Assembly (NCBI GenBank): GCA_015064155.1
Contig: SVST01000006.1
Coordinates: 54,548 to 118,547, forward strand
Length of the DNA stretch: 64,000 nt
DNA from: Oscillospiraceae bacterium
GTDB lineage: Bacteria; Bacillota; Clostridia; Oscillospirales; CAG-272
Direction of reading: 5' to 3'
Shown: positions 42,884 to 52,341 of the stretch, piece by piece
How positions within the stretch are numbered: position 1 is the stretch's first letter
How the letters are laid out: every line of letters begins with the position of its first letter
Notes under the pieces: generated by a model
Database searches by the model: none
What the model was told of the DNA's origin: nothing
What the model saw: only the letters and a program-made list of their open reading frames with translations
Translations under genes and position numbers: made by a program

Positions 42884-43014
42884 AATGGAGGATAGCATAC
42901 ATCTTTTGTTTTTCGTACAGATCGTTTAAAAATATATGCCTTCCCCATTGTAATCCGCCCCTGGCAATCGTGTGGTTTTTCGTTTTTTTAATTCTTCCAT
43001 TGCTCGCTCAAACT

Positions 43015-43752
43015 TTACATCCGCCCAAGAACGGTCAAAAGTGGCACAGGCTCGTTTGCCGTGATCAATGCTGCACCGTGCTCAATTGCGTAGCGCACAT
43101 CAATCTCATTGTCCGCACAATACATGTGCATCGGGAGTTTTTTTGCCGCATAGATTGGAAAGACCTCGGAACGCATCACGCGCATGTTGATGCCGATCTC
43201 ATCGTAGTAGTTATAGGAATCGGGTTCAAATTCCTGCATCAGAAAATCGGGATAACCCATCGTGCGCCCGTTGTATTTCGTTTTGATGTACTTGATGATT
43301 CTGGCATTGAACGCATAAAACCAGCAGGTATCGAAAAAGCCGTATTTTTTGAGCAAAGCAACGGTCAGATCCACCGTTTCTTCGGTGTATTCCTTGATCT
43401 CAACACCAAGTTTGAGATTGGGACACTCCTTGGAAAACAACTCCAGCGCTTGCTCCAAGGTAGGAACGCCTACTCCTTGCCAACGAAAGGCATCTCCGAA
43501 TTTTTCGGAATAGCAAGCTTCCAATGTTTGTACTTCTGCATACGTCATGTCGCGCAAATGGCGATCTACCCCGCAGGTACGACGGCAGTTTCCGTCGTGC
43601 ATCAGCACGGGAACCTTGTCCGAGGTCAACCAAACGTCAAATTCCACAGCGTCCACGCCAAGCTCCATTGCGGCACGATAAGAAATCAGCGTATTTTCGG
43701 GATAACGCGCACAGTAGCCGCGGTGTCCTTCTACAACGATTGATGAATTCAT
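43015..43752 (-). CDS. Glycerophosphodiester phosphodiesterase
   Basis: 245 residues. Hydrolyses glycerophosphodiesters to glycerol 3-phosphate and an alcohol. VVEGHRGYCARYPENTL carries the catalytic His-Arg-Gly and Glu-Asn, AVEFDVWLTSDKVPVLMHDG the metal Glu/Asp and second His, and LGVEIKEY the third Glu. No signal peptide, so cytoplasmic. The ATG at 43752 follows GGAGGGG; a TTG four codons earlier overlaps that site. It lies 29 nt downstream of the GH2 gene on the same strand and is likely co-transcribed with it. Confidence 0.93.
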   Translation of the reverse strand: MNSSIVVEGHRGYCARYPENTLISYRAAMELGVDAVEFDVWLTSDKVPVLMHDGNCRRTCGVDRHLRDMTYAEVQTLEACYSEKFGDAFRWQGVGVPTLEQALELFSKECPNLKLGVEIKEYTEETVDLTVALLKKYGFFDTCWFYAFNARIIKYIKTKYNGRTMGYPDFLMQEFEPDSYNYYDEIGINMRVMRSEVFPIYAAKKLPMHMYCADNEIDVRYAIEHGAALITANEPVPLLTVLGRM

Positions 43753-43781
43753 TTTCCCCTCCAATTGACAAAAAGTTGGCT

Positions 43782-45935
43782 TCAGACAAATGCACCGTAC
43801 AGCAGGATGGGCGTGTCACCCAACGCAACAAGGCGAACCGTTTTTACCGTTTTTTCGGGATTGACGGCAAGCTCCAAGCGATTCATCAAATATACGTCGA
43901 AGTTTTTATCGCGTCCGAAGGTGGCAAAACGCGCAGCGTTTTTCGCGATCGGGTTGATGCGCGAGGAAAAATTGAGTCCGTACGCTGTGGTGATATCCTC
44001 GCCGTTCTTCAACGTGCGGACATCGGTCGTACCGTCGGCATACGCGATCTCGACCTGTACCAAAGCTTCGCCGTATACACTTCCGCGCAACGGATACCCG
44101 CCGGGGAATGCCGTCATACCGATCAGCGTGATCTTGTCGGTGCTTCCCTTGCCTGTCAGCACAACCGCCGCATCCTTGGAGATTACCTTGGGCGTACCGT
44201 AAAGGAACGGCACGTTTTCCGCCACGGGTCCGGTTTTCAGCTTGCGCTTGCGCATCGAAAGAGGCACCTGCAAGGCATCCTCCTTGACCTGCTCAAAGAG
44301 TGCAGCAAAATCGGCTCCGCCCTCTGCGTCCATACGCGTAGAGGGATCAAGCACTTCATATCCTTCGTCTGCTTCAAGGAAGAACGGAGGTTTTTCGGGT
44401 TCTCCGTCAAAGAGCTTCAAGCCTTCGCAAAAGGTTTCATAGATCAGGGTTGGGTTTCGATATTTGTCCACCAGACTCTCGCACAAAACGCCGTCCACAC
44501 AAAAATGCTCTCTCCGTTTGTTCGAGCCGCGATTAAAATCGTTCAAAGCTGCAAAATACCACAAAAATCCTCCCGCCAGCGCACCTTCATCGGAGTTAGC
44601 TTGATACAAATCGTTCATCTGCTCCATATAATCACGTAAAAAATGAGGATTTCCATAGACATGATATCCTCCCCATTCGGTAAACACCAGGGGCTTATCG
44701 TGCAAGATTTCCGCGCTGGTCTTCGCACGGTCAAAGCTACGCGAATACGGGTGCATGGTGTAAAAATCAAAGCCGCACTTGTTGTAGTAAATCAGCGTAT
44801 CCTCATCACTCATGCAGTTCGCGCCAGAAACCATGCGAGTGGGATCGTACGCGCGGCAGGTATTGGCACTGTCCACCAGATATTTCTCGGTGAAGCGGCA
44901 CTCGTTAAAGGAGAGCCAAAAGGCAATTGAGGCATGATTGCGGTCACGCATGATGGTGCGCTTGAGCACCTCAATACTGCCGCCCGCCACGTCGGGGTCG
45001 GAGGTATCGGACCACCAAAGTCCCGGCTCCTCGGACACCATAAGACCCAGGCGGTCGGCAATCTCCACCGTCTTTTTATGGTGCGGATAATGCACGAGGC
45101 GCACGAAATTACAGCCCATTTTTTTGATCAGGCGCAGATCGGATTCGATCTGTTCTTCCGTAGGACAGTGTCCGCTGTCCCCCACCATCTCGTGCTTGCA
45201 AACGCCCTTGAAAAAGAGTGGCTTTCCGTTGACGAGAAAACGGTGACGGTCATGCGAAATTTCACGGAAGCCAACCATGCAGGTATAGCTGTCGAGCAAG
45301 TCTTCACCGTCGTACAACGCGACCTCCAAGCGGTAAAGATTTGGAGTATCGGGTGACCACAGCTTGACGTTGGAAACGGTCTGAACCTGCGTATCTCCCG
45401 CTTTCTGCGTGTACGAATGGATCAGCGAATCTTCCTCGTACAGCGAAACTGCAAACGTGCCGCGCCCTTCGCTCGCCTTGGTTTCCACCGTCATTTCGGC
45501 ATCGACATAGTCGTTTTTCAGCGTGGAATGGAAGAAAACGTCCTCGATGTAATTGGCGGGTGCGTACAAAATCGAAACGTCACGGATGATACCGCCAAAA
45601 TTCTCCCATCCCTCGGTGGGTCCGAATTTCGGTTCGATATCCTCAAGCTCTACGAGAAGCTCGTTTTTCGTCGGACGCACCAGCTCGGTCACGTCAAAGC
45701 GGTATTCGGCATACGCCAAGAGGTCGCCAAGGACTTGTCCGTTCAAAGTCACGCGCGCACCGTAGGTAATACCGTCGAACTGCAAAAAGATCTTTTCGGC
45801 GGTTTGTTCAAGATCAAAGGTGCGGAAGCACTCCGAATGTCCCACGGGCAAGCGCGAAAACGGAACGATGATTTTCTCCCATTCGCCTCTTCCGATTCTG
45901 TAGCTCCAAGTACCGTTTAAAGTCGTTTTTTGCAT
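43782..45935 (-). CDS. Glycoside hydrolase family 2 (beta-galactosidase/beta-glucuronidase type)
   Basis: 717 residues: sugar-binding jelly roll (1-170), immunoglobulin-like domain, TIM barrel from about 260, and a C-terminal beta domain. The acid/base Glu is in AFWLSFNECRF and the nucleophile Glu in LVFTEWGGY. The barrel begins FLVNGKPLFFKGVCKHE. No signal peptide, so it acts on imported oligosaccharides. GAGGATG precedes the ATG. Substrate (galactoside, glucuronide or mannoside) cannot be read from the sequence. Confidence 0.9.
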   Translation of the reverse strand: MQKTTLNGTWSYRIGRGEWEKIIVPFSRLPVGHSECFRTFDLEQTAEKIFLQFDGITYGARVTLNGQVLGDLLAYAEYRFDVTELVRPTKNELLVELEDIEPKFGPTEGWENFGGIIRDVSILYAPANYIEDVFFHSTLKNDYVDAEMTVETKASEGRGTFAVSLYEEDSLIHSYTQKAGDTQVQTVSNVKLWSPDTPNLYRLEVALYDGEDLLDSYTCMVGFREISHDRHRFLVNGKPLFFKGVCKHEMVGDSGHCPTEEQIESDLRLIKKMGCNFVRLVHYPHHKKTVEIADRLGLMVSEEPGLWWSDTSDPDVAGGSIEVLKRTIMRDRNHASIAFWLSFNECRFTEKYLVDSANTCRAYDPTRMVSGANCMSDEDTLIYYNKCGFDFYTMHPYSRSFDRAKTSAEILHDKPLVFTEWGGYHVYGNPHFLRDYMEQMNDLYQANSDEGALAGGFLWYFAALNDFNRGSNKRREHFCVDGVLCESLVDKYRNPTLIYETFCEGLKLFDGEPEKPPFFLEADEGYEVLDPSTRMDAEGGADFAALFEQVKEDALQVPLSMRKRKLKTGPVAENVPFLYGTPKVISKDAAVVLTGKGSTDKITLIGMTAFPGGYPLRGSVYGEALVQVEIAYADGTTDVRTLKNGEDITTAYGLNFSSRINPIAKNAARFATFGRDKNFDVYLMNRLELAVNPEKTVKTVRLVALGDTPILLYGAFV

Positions 45936-45956
45936 GATTCATCCTCTTTTCGTGTT

Positions 45957-47408
45957 TTAATTGATTTCCAAGCGCAAAAAGCTCGGAGGATTTTTATGTT
46001 CGTGAATAGAAAAATCAAGTGCCAGCATCCGCACAAGCTCTTCTTCGGGCAAAGACGGAACCGCCTCCTTTGCATACTGCAAAAAATAGCGAAAAACGTC
46101 GGGCTGAGAGATCTTTTGCAAGGGACGGGGATCAACCATTTTGAAATAGTCGGTCAAGCCCTCGAAAAAAGCAAAGGGGGATTCTACGTGCGCCCGCAAA
46201 AGGTACAGCGCGTGTGAAAAGCGTCCGCTTTCCACAACCCTTTCCAGTGTTTCCGCAATGTGGGAAAGGCGTGTCATCTCTTCATAGGACATCCACTTGC
46301 TCGCAAGCACCGTGTAGGGAGGATTGGGAAGACACCGATAACCGTACTCCTCTTGTCGGCGGCGCAGCTCGGTTCCGTGCAAGAGCTTCAAAAAGCCAAG
46401 TTGCAACAGATCGCACGAGCCGTATGCATCGTCGAAGGACCTTGCAAACCGCGTATAACTCTCGTAGGGCAAGCCTGCGATCAAATCCAAATGCACGTGG
46501 ATGTTTCCCATCTCGTGAATCCGCCGTACCGCCGCGATCACGGCATGGGGATCGATATGCCGCGAACTCGCGCGAAGCGTTTCTTCATTGGTGCTTTGCA
46601 GACCGATCTCCAGCTGAATCTTCCCTTTCGGAAATTGAGCGAGAATTTCAAAGCTTTCCTCGTTCAAGAGCGACGCACAGATCTCAAAATGATACCGCTT
46701 GGTATAGGACGGGTCAAGCAAGGCGCGCCAAATCGCGTTTGCACGACCCACGTCGGCATTAAAGGTGCGGTCTACGAACTTGATAATGCTGCCGCTTCCC
46801 TCCAGTTCTTCAAATGCCCGGAGATCGGAAAGCGTCTGCGCAACGCTCTTGAAGCGAACTCCTTGGGTCAAAGAGGAAAGACAGTAGGCGCAACGAAAAG
46901 GACAACCGCGAGAGGATTCGTAATACAAAATACTTGCCCGTGCATCGTCCTTTCGGTAAAGGATCCCCTCGTCGGTCATCACATTGGCAGTGGCGGCATG
47001 GACAACCCGTGCATAGGGTGCGCCGTCCAAAAATGCTTGGCACAATTCGGGAAGTGCCTCCTCCCCCTCGCCGCAAATCACCGCATCTACGTAAGGAAGC
47101 GTGGCAAAGCGTTCCTCGCCGAACGAAACTTCGGGACCTCCGAGTACGATTTTTGCATCGGGCAAAATTTGACGGAGCGATTGCGCCAATTCCAACATGG
47201 AAGTAAGATTCCAAATGTAGCAAGAAAAGCTGTACACGTCGGCATGGGCACGGTAAAGCTGCTCGAGCACGTGACTTGTGCGGTCACGAAGACTGTATTC
47301 CAGCAGCTCTACCGAAAATCCCGCACGTTCCAAGGGACGGCGCAAGCATCGAAGCGCCAAGCTCGTATGCGACCACGACCCATTCAGCGTAAAAAGTGCG
47401 ACCTTCAA
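45957..47408 (-). CDS. B12-binding radical SAM protein (DUF4080 type)
   Basis: 483 residues. The first 140 form a cobalamin-binding Rossmann fold (KVALFTLNGSW, KIVLGGPEVSF, DAVICGEGEEALPEL). The radical SAM core has the cluster motif CPFRCAYC, followed by FVDRTFN and LEIGLQSTNEETL. A C-terminal region of the DUF4080 type follows (FEGLTDYFKMVDP). Function unknown; such proteins catalyse methylation or rearrangement. It lies 21 nt upstream of the GH2 gene on the same strand. Confidence 0.92.
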   Translation of the reverse strand: MKVALFTLNGSWSHTSLALRCLRRPLERAGFSVELLEYSLRDRTSHVLEQLYRAHADVYSFSCYIWNLTSMLELAQSLRQILPDAKIVLGGPEVSFGEERFATLPYVDAVICGEGEEALPELCQAFLDGAPYARVVHAATANVMTDEGILYRKDDARASILYYESSRGCPFRCAYCLSSLTQGVRFKSVAQTLSDLRAFEELEGSGSIIKFVDRTFNADVGRANAIWRALLDPSYTKRYHFEICASLLNEESFEILAQFPKGKIQLEIGLQSTNEETLRASSRHIDPHAVIAAVRRIHEMGNIHVHLDLIAGLPYESYTRFARSFDDAYGSCDLLQLGFLKLLHGTELRRRQEEYGYRCLPNPPYTVLASKWMSYEEMTRLSHIAETLERVVESGRFSHALYLLRAHVESPFAFFEGLTDYFKMVDPRPLQKISQPDVFRYFLQYAKEAVPSLPEEELVRMLALDFSIHEHKNPPSFLRLEIN

Positions 47409-47459
47409 AAATTGCGCCTCCTTTTCTTTATACTTCCTCCATATTATAGCACAGTTCTT

Positions 47460-48539
47460 TTATTTTTTCAAGTCAAATAGAACATCACAGAAGTTTTTTG
47501 TAAAACGCTCCTTTGCCGCGAAATCCATCGCAGACGTATAGCAGGCTTCCAAGGCAAAATGTGCCTCCTGCACGTCGCGCAAAGCCTCCAGAGCACCGGC
47601 TCGCATTGCTTTTCGCATTCGCTCGGCAAACAGAAGCTTCCCGCGAATCGGTTTCATTGCACCAACCTGCACGAACCGCCGCAAAGACACGCGTTTACAC
47701 TCGGTTGGTGCCACTGTGCGGGGCACGCAGACGAATGCGCGTCGGCTTTCGGTGAAAAAGATACCGTCCAAGCGATCGGGAAAAACGGGGTCATGCGATA
47801 CGCGAATCTGCAGCTTCTTTTTTACGGCAAGCTCTCCGATCGCCTCCAAAAAAAGCTGTGCGCTTCCGTAGCAATCCTCCAGGAGAATGCTTTTTTGAGC
47901 ACTTGCAAAATACGTATCGAAGATGACCTCTCCGCGCATGCCCACCGAACGAACCAATGCCGGGCGCGCACCGTACAAGTTGCCGTTTGGAATATCACGC
48001 ATCTGCTTTTCGGCATATGCGCGAATCGCTTGGCTCTTCATATAGGGAGAAACGAGCTGATCGCGAATGCGCAAAAGCTGTCCCTCGGAATGCAAATATC
48101 GGTAAGCGCGGCGATATGCCTCGCTTTTTTTTCGGGTTAAGCTCTCGATTCGCTCAACGCGCTCCAAAAGTTGCGAACGATCCCAAAACGCACCGAGATC
48201 GATCAGCTCCTCGCGCACACCGGGCCGACTCGGCTCGTATACGTGCGGTGCCGTCGCGTCCAACAGCGCAATTGCCGTGTCCCCCTTGGATAAGATGATG
48301 CCGTCAAGTGAGTCGGCATCCGAGGAACAATACACGTACTCCACGTGCCAACCGCACGCACGTCCTCGGTCGGCAACCGTTCGCATAAAGTGGCTCTTGC
48401 CGGTTCCGGGTCCTCCCTTGATGGCAAAGACCCTTTGAATATGCGCCGCATCAAAGCACTCCCGATAATAACTGAAAAACCCTTTTTCGCTGTTGGATGC
48501 GGCAAAGTAGGCATCCTCGCCCGTTTTTCTGAGCTCCAT
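47460..48539 (-). CDS. P-loop ATPase of the PRK06851 type
   Basis: 359 residues. The Walker A motif IKGGPGTGKSHFM lies at about 41-53, and CSSDADSLDGI and IALLDATAPHVYEP look like the Walker B region. I relate it by overall pattern to the PRK06851 ATPases of spore formers, whose job is not known. It is divergent from the spoIIIA operon, which may hint at a sporulation role, but that is inference from position. No membrane segment. Confidence 0.7.
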   Translation of the reverse strand: MELRKTGEDAYFAASNSEKGFFSYYRECFDAAHIQRVFAIKGGPGTGKSHFMRTVADRGRACGWHVEYVYCSSDADSLDGIILSKGDTAIALLDATAPHVYEPSRPGVREELIDLGAFWDRSQLLERVERIESLTRKKSEAYRRAYRYLHSEGQLLRIRDQLVSPYMKSQAIRAYAEKQMRDIPNGNLYGARPALVRSVGMRGEVIFDTYFASAQKSILLEDCYGSAQLFLEAIGELAVKKKLQIRVSHDPVFPDRLDGIFFTESRRAFVCVPRTVAPTECKRVSLRRFVQVGAMKPIRGKLLFAERMRKAMRAGALEALRDVQEAHFALEACYTSAMDFAAKERFTKNFCDVLFDLKK

Positions 48540-48595
48540 GGCTGTATCCCCCTCCCATGATTTGTTACCATCCTATGCACAAATTTGAAAAAAGG

Positions 48596-48624
48596 TTCTA
48601 TTTTTTTGCAAAGCGGCATATAGT
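48596..48624 (+). promoter_or_regulatory. Candidate sigma-E promoter of spoIIIA
   Basis: TTCTATT, 14 nt, CATATAGT, compared with the sigma-E consensus kmATATT-14/15-CATACAnT (5/7 and 6/7 matches). Expected because spoIIIA is mother-cell expressed; unproven. Confidence 0.4.
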
Positions 48625-48676
48625 AGAGCAACACGGATACCAAATCTTCGTATCGGAAAGAAAAAGGAGGTTTCAA

Positions 48677-49576
48677 ATGCAAACAACACCGAGAAAACAC
48701 ACGTCCTGCAAGCTCCCTCTCTCCCTGCAGGAGCTTCTGTCGGCACCTATTTGTGAAGCAATTCGAGAATGCGGTGCCCCGAGAGTAGAGGAAATTCGAC
48801 TTTTCAGCCGTCGTTACGCAACCGTTTCCTGCGAATCCAAAAACTATCGGACCAATCTTTTGTTGGACGAGCAGGCAATCCGCGAAATCCTTTTGCGAAT
48901 GTGCAAGGGCTCACTGTATGCCTACAGCCAAACCATCCATCAAGGATACCTCTCGCTTTCGGGAGGGATTCGAGTTGGTGTTTGCGGAACTGCCGCCACC
49001 GAAGAAAATCGGATCATCGGGGTCAGCTCAATCAGCGGACTGATGATTCGGATTCCAAGGCGCGTCTTTGCGGACGCCTCACCGATCGTTAAGCGTTTGA
49101 GCGCGGACCGAACGGGCGGTATGCTGATCTATGCGCCACCTACCGTTGGAAAAACCACGCTTCTGCGCTCGGTTGCCGCGCTTGCCGCCTCGTCGGAGTT
49201 TGGATTCCGCACCGTGGTCGTCGATACCCGTTCGGAGCTGAAATACACGTTGGACGATACCGAGCTGAATTTATACGTATTGGACGGTTATCCGCGCAAC
49301 GTCGGGATCGAAATTGCGGTACGCAGCCTTGGCGCACAGCTTGTGATCTGCGACGAGATCGGCAGTGACGAGGATGCACGTTCGATTCTGGAGCTTGCCA
49401 ACTGCGGGGTTCCCCTCGTTGCCTCCACACACGGATTGAAGCTGGATCTATTATTGAAGCGTCCCGCCTTCTCCCGTCTGCACAGTGCGAAGATCTTTCA
49501 CACCTACGTGGGACTGTCCAGACAAAGTGACCGCTTTCTCTATCATTTCACGTCACACGGAGAGATCTCCGTATGA
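48677..49576 (+). CDS. spoIIIAA: Stage III sporulation protein AA (ATPase)
   Basis: Secretion-type ATPase that powers the SpoIIIA-SpoIIQ feeding-tube channel between mother cell and forespore. 299 residues. Walker A is APPTVGKTTLLR, Walker B is LVICDEIGSDED, and VASTHG follows as in the family. The ATG at 48677 follows AAAAAGGAGG. Its stop overlaps the spoIIIAB start (ATGA), so the two are translationally coupled. First gene of the complete eight-gene operon. Confidence 0.96.
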   Translation: MQTTPRKHTSCKLPLSLQELLSAPICEAIRECGAPRVEEIRLFSRRYATVSCESKNYRTNLLLDEQAIREILLRMCKGSLYAYSQTIHQGYLSLSGGIRVGVCGTAATEENRIIGVSSISGLMIRIPRRVFADASPIVKRLSADRTGGMLIYAPPTVGKTTLLRSVAALAASSEFGFRTVVVDTRSELKYTLDDTELNLYVLDGYPRNVGIEIAVRSLGAQLVICDEIGSDEDARSILELANCGVPLVASTHGLKLDLLLKRPAFSRLHSAKIFHTYVGLSRQSDRFLYHFTSHGEISV

Positions 49577-50049
49577 CGCTTGCAAAACCGATCGGAGCCA
49601 CGATTCTTCTTCTCATCGGAATCGTGCTGTCCCGACGGGGTGTACAAGCCGAAAAAAGGCGGCTGGAGGTATTGGAGGCATGGATTCGTCTTTTGTACGA
49701 AATCCGCACGCAGATCGATTGCTTTTCCTTGCCGATACAAGACGTTTTAAAGGATACCGACCAAAGCCTTTTGGCGCTTCTCGGCGCAAAGCAGCCTCCC
49801 ACCTCGCTGGCTTCCCTCTTGCAGGCATCGCGGGAGAACGTGGACAAGGAGTGCGCACGTCTCTTGTCTGGAATGGTAAAAGAGATCGGAACGCACTCCA
49901 GAACCGAACAGGTCAAAAGGTGCGATTACTATCTGACGCAATTAGAAAAAGCACGGGACGTACGGCGCGCACAGCTGCCCGGAAGAATCAGGCTTTGCCT
50001 GACACTCCATTTATGTGTGTGCCTTGGCAGCGTGATTTTGCTATGGTAA
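49573..50049 (+). CDS. spoIIIAB: Stage III sporulation protein AB
   Basis: 158 residues, an inner-membrane component resembling GspF-type secretion platform proteins. It has one helix near the N-terminus (IGATILLLIGIVLS) and one at the C-terminus (CLTLHLCVCLGSVILL), with a helical cytoplasmic part in between. Identified mainly by operon position and size. Confidence 0.92.
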   Translation: MTLAKPIGATILLLIGIVLSRRGVQAEKRRLEVLEAWIRLLYEIRTQIDCFSLPIQDVLKDTDQSLLALLGAKQPPTSLASLLQASRENVDKECARLLSGMVKEIGTHSRTEQVKRCDYYLTQLEKARDVRRAQLPGRIRLCLTLHLCVCLGSVILLW

Positions 50050-50065
50050 AAAAGGAGGATGAAAA

Positions 50066-50260
50066 ATGGACATCTCGTTGATTATTAAGATTGCCGGAAT
50101 CGGCATTCTCGTAGCGGTTGCATCGCAGGTACTATCCAAATCGGGACGCGACGAGCAGGCAACCTTTGTGACCATCGCGGGGATTTTGGTTGCTTTGATG
50201 CTATTGATTACCGAGATCCGTGATCTGTTCGACCTGATTTTATCGCTGTTTGAGATGTAA
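50066..50260 (+). CDS. spoIIIAC: Stage III sporulation protein AC
   Basis: 64 residues with two membrane helices (IIKIAGIGILVAVASQVL and FVTIAGILVALMLLI), separated by SGRDEQAT, which is the family pattern. AAAGGAGGATGAAAA precedes the ATG. Confidence 0.95.
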   Translation: MDISLIIKIAGIGILVAVASQVLSKSGRDEQATFVTIAGILVALMLLITEIRDLFDLILSLFEM

Positions 50261-50261
50261 G

Positions 50262-50657
50262 ATGGATAGCTTAAAGATCTGTATGCTTGCAGTGCTCGGC
50301 TTGTTTTCGCTCAGCGTAATCAAGCAGTGGAAGGCAGAGTTTTCGCCGCTTTTACGGGTAGCCCTCGTTCTGCTGTGCGGCGGTGTTGCACTGGGCGCGA
50401 TCTCGCCCGTCCTTTCCTATCTTGCGGACCTGATCGGCAAGGAAAACGGGACCTACTTCGAGGTCTTACTCAAAGCACTCGGTATTGCCTTTTTGACACA
50501 GTATGCCGCAGAGCTGTGCCGCGCGTGCGGTGAGGGCGGACTTGCTCACAGCGTCGAGCTGGTTGGCAAGATCGAAATCTTACTGCTTTGCATCCCGCTG
50601 ATGGAAAAGATTCTTCATACTGCCGAATCGTTGCTATCGGTTGGAGGTGCCTCGTGA
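50262..50657 (+). CDS. spoIIIAD: Stage III sporulation protein AD
   Basis: 131 residues with four hydrophobic segments; YAAELCRACGEGGLAHSVEL is the typical late segment. The ATG at 50262 comes one base after the spoIIIAC stop; a TTG at 50250 inside spoIIIAC is the alternative. Its stop overlaps the GTG start of spoIIIAE by 4 nt. Confidence 0.93.
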   Translation: MDSLKICMLAVLGLFSLSVIKQWKAEFSPLLRVALVLLCGGVALGAISPVLSYLADLIGKENGTYFEVLLKALGIAFLTQYAAELCRACGEGGLAHSVELVGKIEILLLCIPLMEKILHTAESLLSVGGAS

Positions 50658-51820
50658 TACGCGCGAAGACAAAAAGGGGCGTCCTGCTTTGTTTGCCGCT
50701 ATGGGTAGCACTCTGCTTGATGCTTCCGATCACGGCACAAGCCGCAGAAGCAACCGAGCAAAGTGACACGATGCCCTCGGAATACCATGCATGGATCGAC
50801 TCGCTGCCTCCCGAGCTTTTCTCACTCGTCCCGCAAGAATTATTCTCCAACGACATGGAAGACGTGGGACATGCCGTGGAAGAAATGAGTGATTTCTCCT
50901 ATCTTCTGAGAACGCTCGGAAGCCTCATCGGTGCGGAAATCGACGGTTGCGTCAGGGTATTGGCAAGCGTTTGCGGTCTTTTGCTGTTATCCGCCGTTTT
51001 TTCCGCCTTGGAGTCATCCTTCCGATCCGCCGGAATCAAACGCGCCTTTGGCTTTTGTACGGCATTGATTATTACGCTGTCACTTCTTGCCGAAAGTTCC
51101 TTTTGCTTGGAGGAGGTCAGCCGATATTTTCACAATCTCAACGCACTCACCGCAACCTTTCTCCCCTTGAACGGTGCGTTGTACGCGATGGGCGGAAATA
51201 CCGGCACTGCCGTGGCATCTTCGGCAGGACTCTCCGTCTATATGACGGTGATGGAGGAGTTGATCGGCAAAACCATTCTGCCCTTTTGCGGAATTTGTAT
51301 GGCACTCGCTTTGATGGGATCGATTGATTCCTCGCTTCGTACATCCGGGTTGCTGGGAACCGTAAAAAAGAATTATACCACTGCCCTCTCCTTTTTGATG
51401 ATGCTGCTTCTGGCGATGCTTGCCGCGCAAAACACGCTCGGCACGCGCAGTGACACGCTGGCAATGCGAAGTCTGAAATTCGCGGCGGGCAGTTGGATCC
51501 CCGTGGTTGGAGGCTCGGTGGCGGAGGTACTGCGCACGGTGAGTGCCGGCATGGGATATCTGCGCGGTGCAGTGGGAATTTGCGGTGTTTTATTGGTTCT
51601 GCTGTTATTGCTTCCCACGCTGGTCAAGCTCTTTCTTTTGCGCTTGACCTGGCAGCTTTGTGCCTCCGCCGCCGATTTGCTTGGTTGTGACCGCGAAAAA
51701 AAGCTGCTTGAGGAGTTCGCATCGATCCTTGGCTATCTGATTGCGGCGGTAAGCATCTGTTCCTCGGTTCTGTTGCTGTCCATGATTCTTCTGGCGCGCT
51801 GTGCGTCTGCCATCGGATAG
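50654..51820 (+). CDS. spoIIIAE: Stage III sporulation protein AE
   Basis: 388 residues, the large multi-spanning membrane component of the channel, with a signal-peptide-like start (LCLPLWVALCLMLPITAQA) and about eight membrane helices. KNYTTALSFLMMLLLAMLA is characteristic. The start is GTG at 50654 in a GTGA overlap with spoIIIAD, with GGAGGTGCCTC before it. Confidence 0.94.
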   Translation: MIRAKTKRGVLLCLPLWVALCLMLPITAQAAEATEQSDTMPSEYHAWIDSLPPELFSLVPQELFSNDMEDVGHAVEEMSDFSYLLRTLGSLIGAEIDGCVRVLASVCGLLLLSAVFSALESSFRSAGIKRAFGFCTALIITLSLLAESSFCLEEVSRYFHNLNALTATFLPLNGALYAMGGNTGTAVASSAGLSVYMTVMEELIGKTILPFCGICMALALMGSIDSSLRTSGLLGTVKKNYTTALSFLMMLLLAMLAAQNTLGTRSDTLAMRSLKFAAGSWIPVVGGSVAEVLRTVSAGMGYLRGAVGICGVLLVLLLLLPTLVKLFLLRLTWQLCASAADLLGCDREKKLLEEFASILGYLIAAVSICSSVLLLSMILLARCASAIG

Positions 51821-51836
51821 GGGGTGTCATCATCGC

Positions 51837-52331
51837 ATGAAAGCGTATTTCATATCCTTGCTGGCGGCAGCTCTTGCATTGGCAGCGGTTGGAATTCTTT
51901 TCCCCGAGGGGGACGGCGGCGGAATCTCCAAGCATTTGCGTCTTACTGCCGCGCTGGTATGGCTCTGCGTGCTGATTTCCCCCGTCTGCGGTGCGATACA
52001 AAGCGTAAGGGATCGTTGGAACAACCTATTTTCACTGTCCTTTTCCAAGGAGGAAGCAAAAAAAGACTACCAAGACCGCTTTGATGAAGCACTCCAAAAT
52101 GCCTCTGCCGAGTATTTTTGCGACATGCTTACCCAAACGCTGGAAGCCGAATTCGAAATTACCCCCGGAGAGCTTCGTTGCCACGTTTCGTGGGAAACCG
52201 AAAACGGTGAGCTTACCCCCTCAAAAATCACGCTTCTGCTGTCGGGAAAGGCAATTTGGAAATCCCCTCATGAATTAGAGGACTTTGTAACAAATCTCGT
52301 GGGATGCAACTGCGTCACCGCAATCGAATAG
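51837..52331 (+). CDS. spoIIIAF: Stage III sporulation protein AF
   Basis: 164 residues: two N-terminal helices (FISLLAAALALAAVGILF and AALVWLCVLISPVCGAI) and a soluble ring-forming-like domain with no strong motif. Assignment rests on order in the operon, size and layout. GGGGGTGTCATCATCGC precedes the ATG. Confidence 0.9.
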   Translation: MKAYFISLLAAALALAAVGILFPEGDGGGISKHLRLTAALVWLCVLISPVCGAIQSVRDRWNNLFSLSFSKEEAKKDYQDRFDEALQNASAEYFCDMLTQTLEAEFEITPGELRCHVSWETENGELTPSKITLLLSGKAIWKSPHELEDFVTNLVGCNCVTAIE

Positions 52332-52341
52332 GGAGGAATTT

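Larger units (their letters stand above)
42491..43000 (-). pseudogene. rayT: REP-associated transposase (rayT) interrupted by an in-frame stop
   Basis: From the ATG at 43000 the frame reads MEELKKRKTTRLPGADYNG-EGIYF, then TAA at 42928-42926, then continues in the same frame as TICTKNKRCML and on to the normal end at 42491 (HIKYISENPLYW). The intact copy has YFLTICTSER at this point, so TTA (Leu) to TAA (stop) explains the lesion. The rest is intact, including the HUH motif MPNHLHILL. A shorter product could start at the Met at 42898 but would lack the first strand. Two REP-like palindromes lie inside (42687-42712 and 42858-42883). Confidence 0.85.
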
